Assembly: GCF_910592395.1 (NCBI RefSeq)
Contig: NC_088317.1
Location: 16,182,001 to 16,246,000 of the forward strand
Length of the DNA stretch: 64,000 bases
Direction of reading: 5' to 3'
From: Lineus longissimus
Lineage: Eukaryota; Nemertea; Pilidiophora; Heteronemertea; Lineidae
Shown piece after piece: positions 49,168 to 62,164 of the stretch (the first letter of the stretch is position 1; each line of letters opens with the position of its first letter). Position numbers and translations under genes: made by a program. The notes under the pieces were generated by a model. That model ran no database searches. It saw only the letters and a list, made by a program, of their open reading frames with translations, and was not told where the DNA came from.

Positions 49168-52100
49168 ATGGCAGAAATTTTGAGCTCCTCTGGAGCAAAT
49201 ATTTCCAACAAATCCTGGGATTTAGCCCAAATAAAGGAAAATCTCATAAAAATTAATAAAGCGTGTTCAAGCAGAGGACTCTTGCATAGTGCAAAATGGT
49301 ACAAATTGTGTTGATTATTCGTGATAAGGCTGAAATGTGACTTCAATCGGATGCTCCTCTCTTTTATACAGAAATTTGTGTAGGCCAACATGAACATAGT
49401 ACATCATTTATGTATATAATGTAGGCCTAGATTTTTATAGTTCTGCTTCCTGGAGAATCAATACACCAATGGCAGGATCTTCACAACAATTTCCTAAGGT
49501 TGCAGGAATGGCTGCGAGTGCTGAGCCAAAATGCCCAGGCCTAAATATACTTCAGACAATGCCATAAGCCACCAATTCCTTTTGTTGCAGGAGGATTGCA
49601 TAAATGGTCAGCTCCCAAACACTTCATTTAACTCTGATTTATTTTTTATGTGAACAGTTGTTTTTACTTTTTTTCAGGTCAGCAGAGTTGTCATTCACCC
49701 TTGATGAGATTACACCAGAAATTCAAGAAAAGAAGGAATCCGATGTGAGTCATAAGTTGAAAAAGATACTGTTGCCTTGTACTTTTTCATAAAGACAAAT
49801 TGTGTCTGGTGTCTGCTAAGGGAGTTCCATTGTACACACACGTGTTTGGGGGAGTTGGGGTGGGGTGGGTTATCAACTCTAGTGTTCAGCATATTCAATA
49901 AACTTATCAGATCGTTTTATTTCAACATTTTCTACCCTTCCAGCTCTTCTTGAAGGAGTATGATCGCTACACATTAGCCAAGAGTTACTTCGACCTGAAA
50001 GAATATGACAGAGGGGCGTACTTTCTCACCGACTGCAAAAGCAGCAAGGGCTATTTCCTTCACATGTATTCACGGTATATGTCGGGCGAGAAGAAAAAGG
50101 CTGATGATCAGGGTGATTCGATAGGTAGGTAATATTCAATAGGTAACACTTGTTCCCAGGGAACAAGTGAATGGGCACTGCCCAACAGGGGTTCACCTGT
50201 ACCTGTGGTACCAATGCATTGCACTACACATACTACTGGGACTCCCCTGTCTTGCAAATGGTTTTGCCCGTCTGGCATTACAACTTCATGACCCCATGAG
50301 GTTGCAGGGCACTTTCGTTCTCGTTACCAACTGTTCAGTGACTGTCTGAGTATTTTTTTATGACAAATTAAACACGCTCACACCCCTCCTGTGGAAATTA
50401 CTATAAATACTACCATTTATTTCTTTTTCCCAGGACCTGTAGAGAAAATTGAAAATGAGCACCTGAGAGTTTTACGGGCAGAATTGTACAAAGAACTAAA
50501 AGAGACTGGACTTGATGGATTCTGTTTCTATCTGTATGGCGTAGTACTGAAAAAGTTAGATCTACATCGAGAAGCTTTGGATGCACTTCTGGAGGCTGTG
50601 CGCAAGGAGCCACTTCACTGGGGGGCCTGGCTAGAGTTGGCTTTGCTAATCACTGATAAAGAAATGGTAAGTTTGTGCCCAATTTCCAAGGAGAGGAGAC
50701 ACCTTGATACATCTTTCAGGGCTGGCTTTTGCCATCACCTTGGAAGTCCAAAGCAGAAAGACTTAACCTTCCCTTAACCCCCAAAACATGTCACATGAAA
50801 TAAACATTTTAAGGGTTGTATTTCTGGATGAACTGGAGTGGCTTTCAAGGAACTAAAATTCCTGGCTCTTCATATATAACGTAAGAAGTTCTCGAGGGTC
50901 TGTCGGATGAGACAAAAAGCTGTGGTCCCTTGTGCCAGGGCAAGTAAAAGATCCCACATAGGTGGACAGCAGCCTATAGTGGACACCATACCTCCGGCAA
51001 AAATCCAATAGGGTTACGATGATGGTAATGATATGATATGATTGATATATTCTGTAACATATCATTTCCAGCTCTCAAGTTTAAACTTGCCAAACCACTG
51101 GATGAAGCAGTTCTTCCTGGGCCATATTTACCTGGAGTTACAGCTGAACGAAGAGGCCTTTAAAGTTTATCAAGACCTGACCGAATGTGGTTTTGCAAAG
51201 AGTACTTATATCAAGTCACAGATTGCTGTTTATTATCATAACGTCAGAGGTGAGTTGAGGCTATACCACAGAACCAGGCCTTTGTCTCAACTGGTAGTCG
51301 TCGCAGTTCCTCTCTTGATCCCCAGAGCTTGGTTGCCATTGATGCACCGTATGGTCATGTGGCCAGTCTCTCAGTATCCCAAAATGGGCAGTTCTGGAGC
51401 ATCGCAAGAGGATTGCACTGTAAGAACCAGGCCAATGTCTCTAATAAACCTGGCTGTCATCTCTTGTTCCTCCCTTGATCCCCAGAGCTTTGTCTCCATT
51501 GATGCACCGTATGGCCATGTGGCAAGTCTTTCTGGGTCCCAGAGTGGGCAGTCCTGGAGCACATGTTCTGGTGTCTGATCTGATGTTTTGCACTGGCACC
51601 TTCCGAACTCTGCCATGTTCATCCTCTTAAGCTGGGCTGTAAGTCTGCAGTGGTCAGTCCTAAGACGAAAAAGGTGGTCACCTCTTTTCAGTCCCTGTCT
51701 AGGAAAGTGCAATGTATTTGGTCTCTCTTCTCTTTCCCGAGGTGTTTTTGTGGGCTTGTTTCAAGAGCATCTTTACTCCTGAATAATTATCATTGCATGA
51801 TTTTCTTTATACTCAACAATATCTAACATCTTCAAACTTGATTATTTCAGATGTAGACCAGGCAGTGGAAGCATTTACACAACTCCAACCAACTGACCCC
51901 TGCCGTCTTGAACACATGGACACCTTCTCCAATCTACTCTACGTCAAAGAAATGAGACTCGAATTGGCCCATCTAGCATTACATTGCTGTGAGGTGGATA
52001 AATACAGAGTGGAGACATGCTGTGTTATTGGTAAAGTATTCTTCAGATAGATCTGGCCAAAGGTACCTGGCTGACCTCTTGTCACTAAACTGTATAAGTG

Positions 52101-55100
52101 GGATCTACACAGCCCTGGGCAGCTGGTGTCATAGTTGACCAGCTTAAATCTGGTCAAAGGTATCTGGCTGACCTCTTGTCACGAAACTGTATAGGTGTGA
52201 TCCACACAGCACTGGGAAGCCGGTGTCATAGTTGACCAGCTCAAATCTGGCCAAAGGTACCTGGCTGACCTCTTGTCACGAAACTGTATAGGTGTGATCC
52301 ACACAGCACTGGGAAGCCGGTGTCATAGTTGACCAGCTTAAATCTGGCCAAAGGTACCTGGCTGACCTCTTGTCACTAAACTGTATTAGTGGGATCCACA
52401 CAGCGCTGGGCAGCCGGTGTCATAGTTGACCAGCTTAAATCTGGCCAAAGGTACCTGGCTGACCTCTTGTCACTAAACTGTATTAGTGGGATCCACACAG
52501 CGCTGGGCAGCCGGAGTCATAGTTGACCAGCTTAAATCTCGCCAAAGGAACCTGGCTGACCTCTTGTCACTAAACTGTATTAGTGGGATCCACACAGCCC
52601 TGGGCAGCCGGTGTCATAGTTGACCAGCTTAAATCTGGCCAAAGGTACCTGGCTGTCCTCTTGTCACTAAACTGTATTAGTGGGATCCACACAGCCCTGG
52701 GCAGCCGGTGTCATAGTTGACTGGCTTATTAGTTCACTCTGTGAAAGTGCTATACTCTTTTCAGCCTTGGCATGGCCTACCCTAAGGATAATCTAGTAGT
52801 GTGTGCAACACCACCATCTTTTGGTAAATGTGATCTGGTCACATTCCTGAGTTCAATAAGTACCTTTGGCCAGAACGATATGAAAAACACTAGAGGTCTC
52901 TAAACTTGTCCATCCTGATTTATTTAGGTCAACAACATTGTTGATTTGTAAATATCATGTGCGCGCAATCTCGTATCTGGTTTTCATTAAGAAAAGTTGC
53001 GACAAACCGTCCTGTTGATATTTCTCTCGATAACATAATGATGCTTGACCGATGATGTACGGCTGTTATTGTGACAAAATCGTATCCAAGTTTTATTCTA
53101 AATATTATTTCTGTTTCAGGTAATTATTACAGTCTGCGATCACAACATGACAAAGCGGTACTATACTTCCAGAGGGCACTCAAACTGAACGCACACTATC
53201 TCTCCGCGTGGACGCTGATGGGCCACGAGTATATGGAGATGAAGAATTCATCGGCTGCAATACAGGCCTACCGACAAGCCATCGGTTAGTATACAGGGCT
53301 CTCCAACTACTATAAGCATGTTGTTGGGGTGCAAGTCTGAACAAGGGGGCACCAGGAAAACGCCAGGCTGCCTCGGGGGCCGCCAGGCTGCTGGGGTCAG
53401 AAGCCTGTTGCAGAAACAAAAATTCAAAAAAAGTTTTTCTTCAAATTTTTGTTTTTTTGTTTTTGACTTCCACATGGCAAATGAGTTTACCAAGTCTATT
53501 TCAGACTCAAATTCTTTCTTATAAGGCCTAAGGGCTAAATAATGCATACAATCATTATTCGCATGATCTCTCTACATCATATCAGAGACCTTCAGCGACA
53601 GACCAGGGAGAAGTTTGAAGCCCTGAGTATAGTTACCGGAACATAGTGTTTATCTGAACCAGAATACCAAGGTGCAGCCCCCGTTACCCTTTGTGTAAAA
53701 AATCTACTCATGTTTCTCACTTGGTGTGGTCTTTGCTTGGCCTGGCTGAGACACCAGGTACAAGGAACATCAATTTTATGCCTCATTCCAAGGACACACA
53801 AATGTTTGATCTATGGCACCACCAAAAACACATTTACACAACCACAGTCCCACTGAGAGAGAGAGAGAGAGAGTCATTCTAAAAGTTAAAGGGTTGCACC
53901 CGCTGATCAAATGGTTAAAAAATAGCAGAATTGACCAGTGGACTTAATACCTTGTTCTAATCCAATGTTAACTTGGATTTAAGATTATTGTACCTTCTCT
54001 GGTTTTCAGAGGTGAACAAGCGAGATTACCGGGCTTGGTATGGTTTGGGACAAACGTATGAAATCCTCAAAATGCCCTACTATTGTTTGTACTACTATCG
54101 GCAAGCACAGCAGCTTCGGTAAGCATCTTTGGACGCGATAAACATTGCCACAATCAGCAATATTCACACTGGGCACCATCATCGACTTCATGCAAGTCAT
54201 TGAAACAGTCTCTGCTGCCATTTTTGTAAAGATGATTAAACTTTGCTTTTATCAAAGCGTATGACACCAAAGAAGTAATTCCTCTTTCAAATAGGACACA
54301 AAGATCAGTTCTCCAGATTTGAACTTGAAAAGTCTTGAAGTTTTTAAGTCACAAAAAGATTTGTCAACAGCACATTTTATCTGTCAACATCGTGACTAAC
54401 AAATTGACAGTTCTGATAAAAATCGATGCCTACTTTAAATTTTTCTAGGCCAAATGACTCGAGAATGACAGTGGCTTTAGGTGCAACTTATGAGAAACTC
54501 GACCGTCTTCAAGAAGCCAAAAAATGCTTCTGGAAGGCGCATTCGATCGGCGATGTGGAAGGAACGGCGTTGATCCGGCTGGCGCGGCTGTACGATAAAC
54601 TAAACGAGGAGGAACAAGCAGCGGTGGCCTACACGGAATACATCAACGAGGCGCAGCGACAAGGGGTAGGTAGAAAGCCCGTTGCGAGATTTTTTGTCAG
54701 GGGTGTGGGGGGGAATTACATTCTTTGGACATTTTCATCCAAAATCATGGTCAATAGCACACTTTTTTGAGATTTCTTAGGAGGCTACTTTATGGACCAG
54801 ACAGAAAACAATGTTGTTAAATCTCATCATCTTCTATTCCAGACGTTCAACGCGGAAGAACTAGCCCAGGCGTACAAATATCTGGCCAATTTCCACCTGA
54901 AACATGAACGCCTGAATGAAGCATATGCTGCTGCTACCAAGTGTACAGAATTCAACGAGGTATGGCTGCCCAAACAAAACATGCTGTAAAACCAGTTAGG
55001 AGCTTTTGTGACCCCATTTTGTCATATTTTCAGTCACAAGGCAAGGGATCCACCAGGAAATTCATGACAGCTCCTGACTGACTTTACAGTGTTGGGTTGT

Positions 55101-55529
55101 TTTCTGGAATTTGAAATGGGATGATATCAAAATCTCCCCGTGCTGTGTATCTCAATCTTCAACCTCTGCTTAAATTTGATAATCGAAAAGGTATTCTGTT
55201 GCACCAGTGCTGCAAATAGTCATGAGATTTGTCAGAATTGGCTAAATAGTCCTGATTGCCACCAAAAATTTCCTTCAATGTTCCATTAAGAATACTTTAG
55301 GTCACAACTTTGAATATACATTTGTATCTAATGCAAGATTTAATTCTCCTTCCAGATGAGAGAGGAAGGAAAGGCGTTACTGCGACAGATAGCTAGTCTA
55401 CGATCACTCGGTGAGGCTGGTCTACCGATGGAGGAAGATGTTGGCTCTATTACTCGGGAGCGCCCACACACGCTGTTGGACACACCAAGTGCTAGTAGAC
55501 TTTCTCCTATGAATCTGACATTTGACTAA
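49168..55529 (+). CDS. CDC23: CDC23/APC8, anaphase-promoting complex TPR subunit (11 coding exons)
   Basis: Scaffold subunit of the APC/C ubiquitin ligase that triggers anaphase and mitotic exit; its TPRs form a homodimeric superhelix that binds neighbouring APC subunits and the IR/C-box tails of activators. Coding exons: 49168-49298, 49678-49744, 49944-50124, 50434-50666, 51072-51249, 51851-52030, 53120-53284, 54010-54118, 54449-54665, 54843-54959, 55356-55529. All introns are GT-AG and phases join: 1,752 nt, 583 aa, near the length of vertebrate CDC23. Recognisable blocks: RGLLHSAKW and [20 protein letters not shown] in the N-terminal domain; [24 protein letters not shown]; the TPR core [40 protein letters not shown] and [19 protein letters not shown]; a short unstructured C-terminus. 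The start is the only ATG before the conserved N-terminus. Introns 5 and 6 carry LINE fragments and a minisatellite. Confidence 0.97.
50815..51030. mobile_element. CDC23: SINE body in CDC23 intron 4
   Basis: CAAGGAACTAAAATTCCTGG, GGTCTGTCGGATGAGAC, GCCAGGGCAAGTAAAAGATC: the reverse complement of the element at 37276-37495. Lies just upstream of the exon 5 acceptor. Confidence 0.75.
51270..51715 (-). mobile_element. LINE reverse-transcriptase C-terminal fragment, partly duplicated
   Basis: The minus strand encodes [15 protein letters not shown] and [20 protein letters not shown], the segment after the polymerase domain of non-LTR elements, and then repeats its last about 160 bp. Same fragment family as 34080-34745. 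In CDC23 intron 5. Confidence 0.8.
52051..52725. repeat. Minisatellite, 97-bp unit, 7 copies
   Basis: ATCTGGCCAAAGGTACCTGG begins at 52051, 52148, 52245 and so on; copies differ by a few bases. In CDC23 intron 6, starting 21 bp after the exon 6 donor. Confidence 0.95.
53696..53805 (-). mobile_element. SINE-body fragment
   Basis: CTACTCATGTTTCTCACTTG and GAGACACCAGGTACAAGGAA match the body of the SINE at 24781. In CDC23 intron 7. A (GA)n run follows at about 53855. Confidence 0.65.
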
Positions 55530-56874
55530 ATTGGACTTCTGGGCGGAATTTGTCAAGTACACCACCCTCTTTCTCCAATTAATCTGACATTTGACTATAA
55601 CCTGTAAAACGACCAGTATGTATTCATCTATGAAATTATGTTAAAGTTACTCTATCCAAAGTTTGTGGTTATATTTAATGATACAAAGATACAAATCAGA
55701 CCTGTTTTGACTCTTATATTGTGCTGTAAGTTTGACAACAAAGATGAACTTGGTTCATGAAATCAAGTTTCAATGTGTGATTTTATCTAATGAAATGTAA
55801 AATTGACGACTTTTGTGCTGCTTCTTTTGTGATGTCAACAGGACAAAATACACCAGTTTTGGCCATACCCCTCCCCTGTTGATAAACAAAGCTTTTTCCC
55901 AGCGAAACAACTTGGCCTGGCTGCTTGGTTTTCATCCGGGTCACTTCGAAGGGTTGTCGGGAAACAACAACACATTCCCACTTGAATTACTTGGCATAAG
56001 TGTAACGGTTCCTCCCGAACTTGGACACACTGCCGAACATTTTCAAAACAACAGCAGCAATGTCAAGCACCTTGCCCTCAGCCAGATCAGACAGTCCCTC
56101 CATGCAGCAGAATGGCAACAATGCCAAGGCCCAAGCTCGTAGCCAGATCACCGCGTTCCTGCCCAAGATTTGAGCCGTGGACTGCTTGTCCTGCCCACCT
56201 CCTCAAGCCGTCCCGCCCAGTAAAATTCAATTACAACAGTTCATTATACATGTGTCTCTCCGATAGAAAGGGGTATGCACATCCAAATCTGGAAAAAGCC
56301 AGCAAGGGGTGGCTATCCCTATCAAGGCATAGGCCTGCGCTTCCATTCAGTGGAGCTTTGCCTGTAAAAGCCAATGGAATTGCTTTACCAACCTCCTGCT
56401 GCATTAAACTTGACTAAAAACACAACATTGACCATGAGGAGAGAAAGCCCAGCAGACTTGCAAATTGTAATTGCAACACTGTGGCTGGCAAATTATACTT
56501 CTCAACCCTCTGAAAGGGTTGTGGATTGAAGGTGCTCACAACCCGCGCCTACCTACCATGAGGGCCTTAAAAATTTCCATGGACACGGATGTGCATACCC
56601 CTTCTTTGGGAGTGACCCCCCCTCCCCTCCCCAGGTCTATAGAACCTGCTAGAGGAATCCTGTTTATGGCCACGCCCCACCGATCAAATTTGAGGGGATA
56701 TCCCCTCATTGAAACTTTGCAAAATCCCCCCAGTAGTTTGAGATTAGGCAAAGTGTACACCTTCGAGAAAGGGGTAGATCAGTCAGACTCTCCACTAAAT
56801 CATGGTCAGCAAACTCTACAGGAAACTGCATTCAGTGATTTCTTCCCATCTTTTCGGCAAGGAGCCATATAGCC
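55530..56874. other. CDC23 3' flank; no gene recognised
   Basis: A duplicated phrase (CCAATTAATCTGACATTTGAC echoing the last codons) follows the stop codon. No AATAAA close by; ATTAAA occurs near 56402. Frames of 100-130 aa in this stretch have no known domain. Confidence 0.4.
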
Positions 56875-57050
56875 CGGCATGCCAGGTGGTTAATACAGCA
56901 GACTACCACGCAATAGGGCCGGGGATAACCCAGGATAGCATTTCTGGATGAACCAGCCCTTTCAAGGAACTAAAATTCTTGGCTCTTGGCTCAAATTTGA
57001 GGCTCAGTATGAGTCTATAATGATAATGAAGAAGATGAATATGATTGAGG
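56875..57050 (+). mobile_element. SINE copy, decayed head and short tail
   Basis: GCCAGGTGGTTAATACAGCA and CCACGCAATAGGGCCGGGGA resemble the tRNA-like head, then GGATGAACCAGCCCTTTCAAGGAACTAAAATTC of the body split in pieces, and a GA/AT-rich tail near 57030. Confidence 0.65.
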
Positions 57051-57727
57051 TGTTAAGAGTGATGTTCTAGCTATTTGTGTGAAACTCTTTATTCAGAGTC
57101 CTCCCTGAGACCCATTCCACTTTTTCAGTCCGCATCACAGGCAAAGGAAAAGCTTCAACCCTCATTGGATTGCCCCACCTGGAAAAATTGGCATGTAGGT
57201 ATGTGGGTATGTGGTATGTGGTATGTGGTTTTAGATACTGCCGTCACAAAATACATCTTCTTGGATTTGCCCCATGACCTATAACTCATATATTGAGCAT
57301 TGGGGCAGTCTTTAGAGGATGTTTTCCTCAGGACTGTGTCTCTATTGTTGACTTATGGAGAAGAACCGGGCTGGCTCGGACAGAATTAATCAGAACCTGC
57401 GTCATGCAAACACAGTCAAATTTTTTGAATGGACAAGGCTTTGGCCTGTCGTGAAAGACATTGTCACAACCAACTATTCGTCCCGCTATTCATTGATGAA
57501 TGACGGTGAAAGACGCTCTCATTTTTTTTTCAGAACATCCTAAATTCGGACAGGTAACAGAGAAAAATGTACCTGGGAAATAAATTCGATTAAGGGTCTA
57601 AGTAATACACAGGATTTTTTTGATTGCCGCCGAAAACGCCCCATCCGCCAAACTCGCCCAGTGCCGAAATTTCAGCGTTGTAAGGAACGAATTCAGCACT
57701 GTGCGAGTTTGATCCGCCTGATGATAA

Positions 57728-57776
57728 TGACGTAATCACCCCCATCCGCCTGATGATAATGACGTAATCCCACGTG
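57728..57776. promoter_or_regulatory. Two CRE-like sites and an E-box
   Basis: TGACGTAA occurs at 57728-57735 and 57760-57767 inside a short duplication (CCGCCTGATGATAATGACG twice), followed by CACGTG at 57771-57776. Possible bZIP/bHLH-bound promoter for a gene starting to the right; inference only. Confidence 0.3.
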
Positions 57777-57934
57777 CCGATCGTCTGCCTCAGGTGGGGG
57801 AATCCACCGGCGCGGTATTTATGTTTCGAAACTTCCCCGTTTAATTCTCTGATTTCACCTATATTTCGCGCATAAAGACAACTCTTTGATGGTAACTTCA
57901 TAGATTAGGTATCATTAGGCTCATCCATATTCCG

Positions 57935-58303
57935 ATGTTTTTGCGTTTCTTGTGTTATCGGGGAAATGATAGGCCTAAAGGAATGTTGTGTGGTTGCAAA
58001 AAATTTGATGGCGGCGTTCCGGCCGCATGTGCTCTGCGATTTTTTCATAAAAAAACATACGATTCTGTGTTCTGTGATACTCACCAAAGTGCCGGAGCCA
58101 GGTATTCTTGTTTTGTGTGTAATTCTGCTTCTGGTAAACTGAATTATGTGGAAATTTTTACCATTTTTAATGGTGAAAATCATGTTGAACTTGAAGCGAT
58201 AACTGAATACAATGTTTCGTCGTCATTTTGCATGCACTGCGCACTACATGTTTGCTGTGTGAATGAACAACATGCATTGACTGTGTGGATGTGTGACATT
58301 TGA
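57935..58303 (+). CDS. Small Cys-rich hypothetical ORF
   Basis: 122-aa ATG frame with about a dozen Cys, several in pairs (MLCGCKKFDGG, YSCFVC, FCMHCALHVCC), reminiscent of a zinc-binding fold but matching no family I recognise. It starts about 160 bp after two CRE-like sites. No signal peptide. May be a first exon, or noise. Confidence 0.2.
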   Translation: MFLRFLCYRGNDRPKGMLCGCKKFDGGVPAACALRFFHKKTYDSVFCDTHQSAGARYSCFVCNSASGKLNYVEIFTIFNGENHVELEAITEYNVSSSFCMHCALHVCCVNEQHALTVWMCDI

Positions 58304-60654
58304 TTTTCGTGGGAACAGGGCCTTGTATGTGAGAATGGGGAAAAAGAACAGATTCTAGCCTGTGGGGCACTGCAGACGCTACAGAAAGCTTCTTTTTTTT
58401 CTTCAGGCTTGAGATAAAAACCTGTGTTCAATAAACCCCAAGTTTCCAGCATGTCTATGCAGAATAGGTAGGCCAGGGAAATAGACAACATGCACAAATA
58501 AATTGCGGCCATTATGAAATAACCCTGTTTACAGCCAAGGTATATTTACCTTGGCATAAAGTAACAAACAAGCTTATTCAAGCAATTGACTTGAAGTGGT
58601 CCATATCTTCCAATTTTCATGAGATATTTTGAAAGCTTTTGGTGATGATTTGATTGAAAACATTTATTACTTTTATGTCATGGTAAACTTACGCTGCCTG
58701 TGAGAAGGGTCTTTTCAAAATGGTCGAAAGTTCTTTTCGCATACGGTGCCAGTTACTGAACTATTCTACTCTCCCCCTGACTCCCTCACCCTAAAAGCCT
58801 GTACCTGCCCCCAAAATGTTGGCCCAGGAAGTGGGCTATGCCATAAATTGGAGGAAGCAGGGGCCAATTGTCTCTCCTTGAGGGTATGGACACCAAAAAG
58901 GTTTTCTTCATGCAAACTTTGGCCTATTGTCAAACTGGCAGAGAAAGAACTGCTTTGCTCCCCCCCCCCTCCCATAAAAGTTAGCCACAAGCTGGAAGGG
59001 GGAGCTAGCCATAATATATCTGGCTGCTCTCTGACCTTTTATTGTAAAGCATTGCGACCAAAAGTTGGTCATTGCAAAGGATTTTCTCTAAAATTATTAA
59101 ATTAATGACACTGGATCAGAGACAGAACAATAGACAACCTTCGTAAAGAAAATTTGGCCATTTTGAAAAGACTCTTTTCACAGATAACGTATGTTCACCA
59201 TGGAATAAAAGTACAAATATACAAGCTTATTCAAGCTGTCCATGTCTTCCAATGTTCATGATATTTTGAATGCTTTTGGTGATGATTTGATTTAAAACAT
59301 GTTCCCAAACTCGTTCCCATTATCTGCCTGCTGATGTCTAAACAATCTCGCAAAGGCTGATATAAATTGTTTTGGAAAGGACAGATTCCAAGGTCATGCC
59401 TGGCCAGACCATGAAATCTGTGTTGTGTCAGAAGCAGGTGTCTTTCAGTTGCAAATGCAGAATGGGAAGAGACTGGAAGACGGTACTTTACCAGCAAGAG
59501 AGGATGACATCTGTGGCCAAACTAAGATGGTCAGTTGGTATGCGAGATTTTATTTGCTTACTAATAGAACAGGTACACAGCCCTTTGCTGGGCTTTTACC
59601 CTATGGGTCCCACCCCTGACACAGAAAATTATATTGTCCTATTCCTAGTTATCAAAAAAATGGTTTACTTCTGCAGGTTCAACACTGAAGACGAACAGGC
59701 AACAGAGCTAAAGACAGCGACTGGCCAGGATGGTGCTGGCAAGCTGTGAAAACATGTACAACTGTTGGGGGAGAATCTGGAGCCAAGTATATCCGGTATG
59801 GTATTGCATAGGTTTTCATTGACAACTTTGTGAACTTTGTGAACCATATGTTATGAATGTCTTCACCCAAGTTTATGGAAAGACCATGCTCCTCATCCAT
59901 TGTGGAACATAAGGTCACAATGCATCTTCATTTCTTTTGGTCTTTTGTCAACTGCAATTTTTCTCCTTTGCCATGTGATTCTTGGGACCCCGTAGTAACT
60001 GCTTCAGGGGCAGTCCTGGGGATGCTGCTCCCACGATTCAAAAGACTTTCTTCAATCCAGGTTCTCTAAGCATAACCCTGCACCAGTAAGATGTTTCAGG
60101 AGTTGCAACATTAAGGGAATTTAGGTCTTTACCTGTCCCAATCCTGGTAGGCAAGGTTCTAGTTGACCATAAACCATGCAAGAAGGTCACAAACTAGAGG
60201 GAATTCATGTCAGCACAGTGTGGGTCTGTTTGCTGTCGAAAATGACAAAAAATAGTTTCTGAACAAAAAACAATAGCTGACACTTAATCTCATTGTGTTC
60301 TCATAATGTCACAAAATTCAGCCAAGTTTTATATAATGAGAACTGTGCCCCTTTTCCAGGCCGTGCTGTAGACCATGATGCGGTCCATGTATAGTTAGTT
60401 GACTATAGGGACGCGTAATGACGTTACGGAGCAGGAGCCGCAAGATTGGGGCAAGAGATGGCGTGGTAACCAAGGACAGCGCCAAAGGGAGACGGTATGA
60501 ATGACAGAGTGAGGACAGTAGATACATCTACCACCATTCTGACAGCAGACTTACGCAAGGGTACGGCTGTTTTGGGAGCACCTTTTGCAGACTTGATGCA
60601 AATGACCTTAGCGGAAGAATGAAGCTGGCAATGCTGGCTTGAGAGGTGTGCCGA
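58304..60654. other. No gene recognised
   Basis: Several short frames without domains. A phrase of about 40 bp (CAAGCTTATTCAAGC...TTTTGGTGATGATTTGATT) occurs twice, near 58570-58660 and 59222-59292, so an old duplication or repeat is present. A C-run lies near 58961. Confidence 0.4.
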
Positions 60655-60715
60655 AGAATCCCCCTGGGATCAAGCCCGGGCCTTATTGCATGGTAGCCAG
60701 CAGTGTTAATCAGAT
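60655..60715 (-). mobile_element. SINE-head fragment
   Basis: CCCTGGGATCAAGCCCGGGC and TGGTAGCCAGCAGTGTTAAT match the 83-bp tRNA-like head at 25119 in the same orientation. Confidence 0.6.
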
Positions 60716-62164
60716 GATGACAATGTTACAATGTGTTTACAATGATAAACATGATAGAGGGCACTGATAATTAGATGCCCAATTTGCCTCCTTGGCAAGT
60801 CGTAGCATGTTTGTTGTTTCGTGAGTAATACACTGTGCTGTAAAGCATGCATTTTGAAATGATTCCGTTTGCCTGTGATCTGAGCCTGTGTGAGACAATG
60901 ATGCAGATCATAGAACTCGGTGAGACAGTGACAGCTGGTTTGGAAGAAGACTCGTCAATACATGTTTAAAGAAATTCAGAAGAAATTTGTTGGCTGCAGT
61001 CGAGACGTCCTTGCAGTGAAAAGCTTGAGGTGTTACAAATTCAGGCATTCTAATAGTTTGAATTATTTTTAAGCCTGCATGATTTCAAGGAAGATGAGAT
61101 GGAGAGATACAACATGGAGAAACATAAAGGTCTGTGTGTGTATCCTGAAGAGGGATTCAGTTGACTATTGAAGGAGTAAATATTTCGGGTAAGAAAATTG
61201 TTCTTCATATTCCGTCAACTAGTCGAAAAGCTGTCAGCATTGAATTTTCTTGCCCTTCATTCAGGCAAGAGAAGTATGCAGTCCCATAGGGCTTGAAGTT
61301 AAATTCATGTCTCTGAACCTGGCTGACATAGATTAAATCTTGATTCCTGCCCAAATAATGAACAAAAATCTGCTCAACATCAAATCGCCTCAGACAGTGG
61401 ACACGGCTGATTATCTGGAGATGGTGTTTAGTATTTCATCACATTAATACACCATCCAAGGCATCTTGTGATAAAAACAGCAGGAGTTCCTTGTGTGGAC
61501 TGAAGGAAGGTTGGCCTAAACATTAGGCATAAGAAACTGGACAACAACGCAGACAATTCTCAACATTTTATCTTGCTGAATGTATGTAACAAGTTACTGA
61601 CAACTATTCACTGAACCTGAGCAAAAATGATGGTTGTCTGTATTGCACTTCAGACCAGTGATCTGCTTATGGCAGGTAATGGCACTTGTTTCTAAAACAG
61701 CTTCGCATTTGCCTAGTGTCTTCATATTTGGCAAATGATTATCTAGGTGTGGAAAAGCCAGGGGACTGTTCCGCGTCATTGTTTATTTTGTTTAGAAAAT
61801 GTTATTAATGAAAACGGTAGTCCTATTCCAGCTCCTCCATCTGATGGCACAGACTGGAAAAGAGAAAAGCTACCACACCATCGTCCTCGTGGTAATCAAG
61901 CCAAGATCAGTTCACGTGCTGAGGGTTGCAACTCCAACACCACTAACACTAAGATTTCACTGTGATCAGCTGACTGGAGAAAAAGATGAAGGAATCTACA
62001 ATGTCGTTGCAGGGACAAGCAATCTTAGAATACAAGGTTGGTGTGAATGTGAATCTGTGCAGGATAGATGTACTGTAGCCTGCCTGCTGGATATTAACTT
62101 ATCAGAAAGCAAGAATATCCAGAATGACAAGAATATGGTCAAGTGCTGTCCTGTAAGTGTTCCT
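60716..62164. other. No gene recognised
   Basis: Two overlapping plus-strand frames (61747-61965 and 61799-62176) end near the piggyBac-type element; neither shows a known domain or clear splice sites. Confidence 0.35.

Noticed and set aside
55813-56872. Frames of 101-133 aa after CDC23
   Set aside because: No domain, no splice signals, composition like the surrounding non-coding sequence; likely 3' UTR or intergenic.
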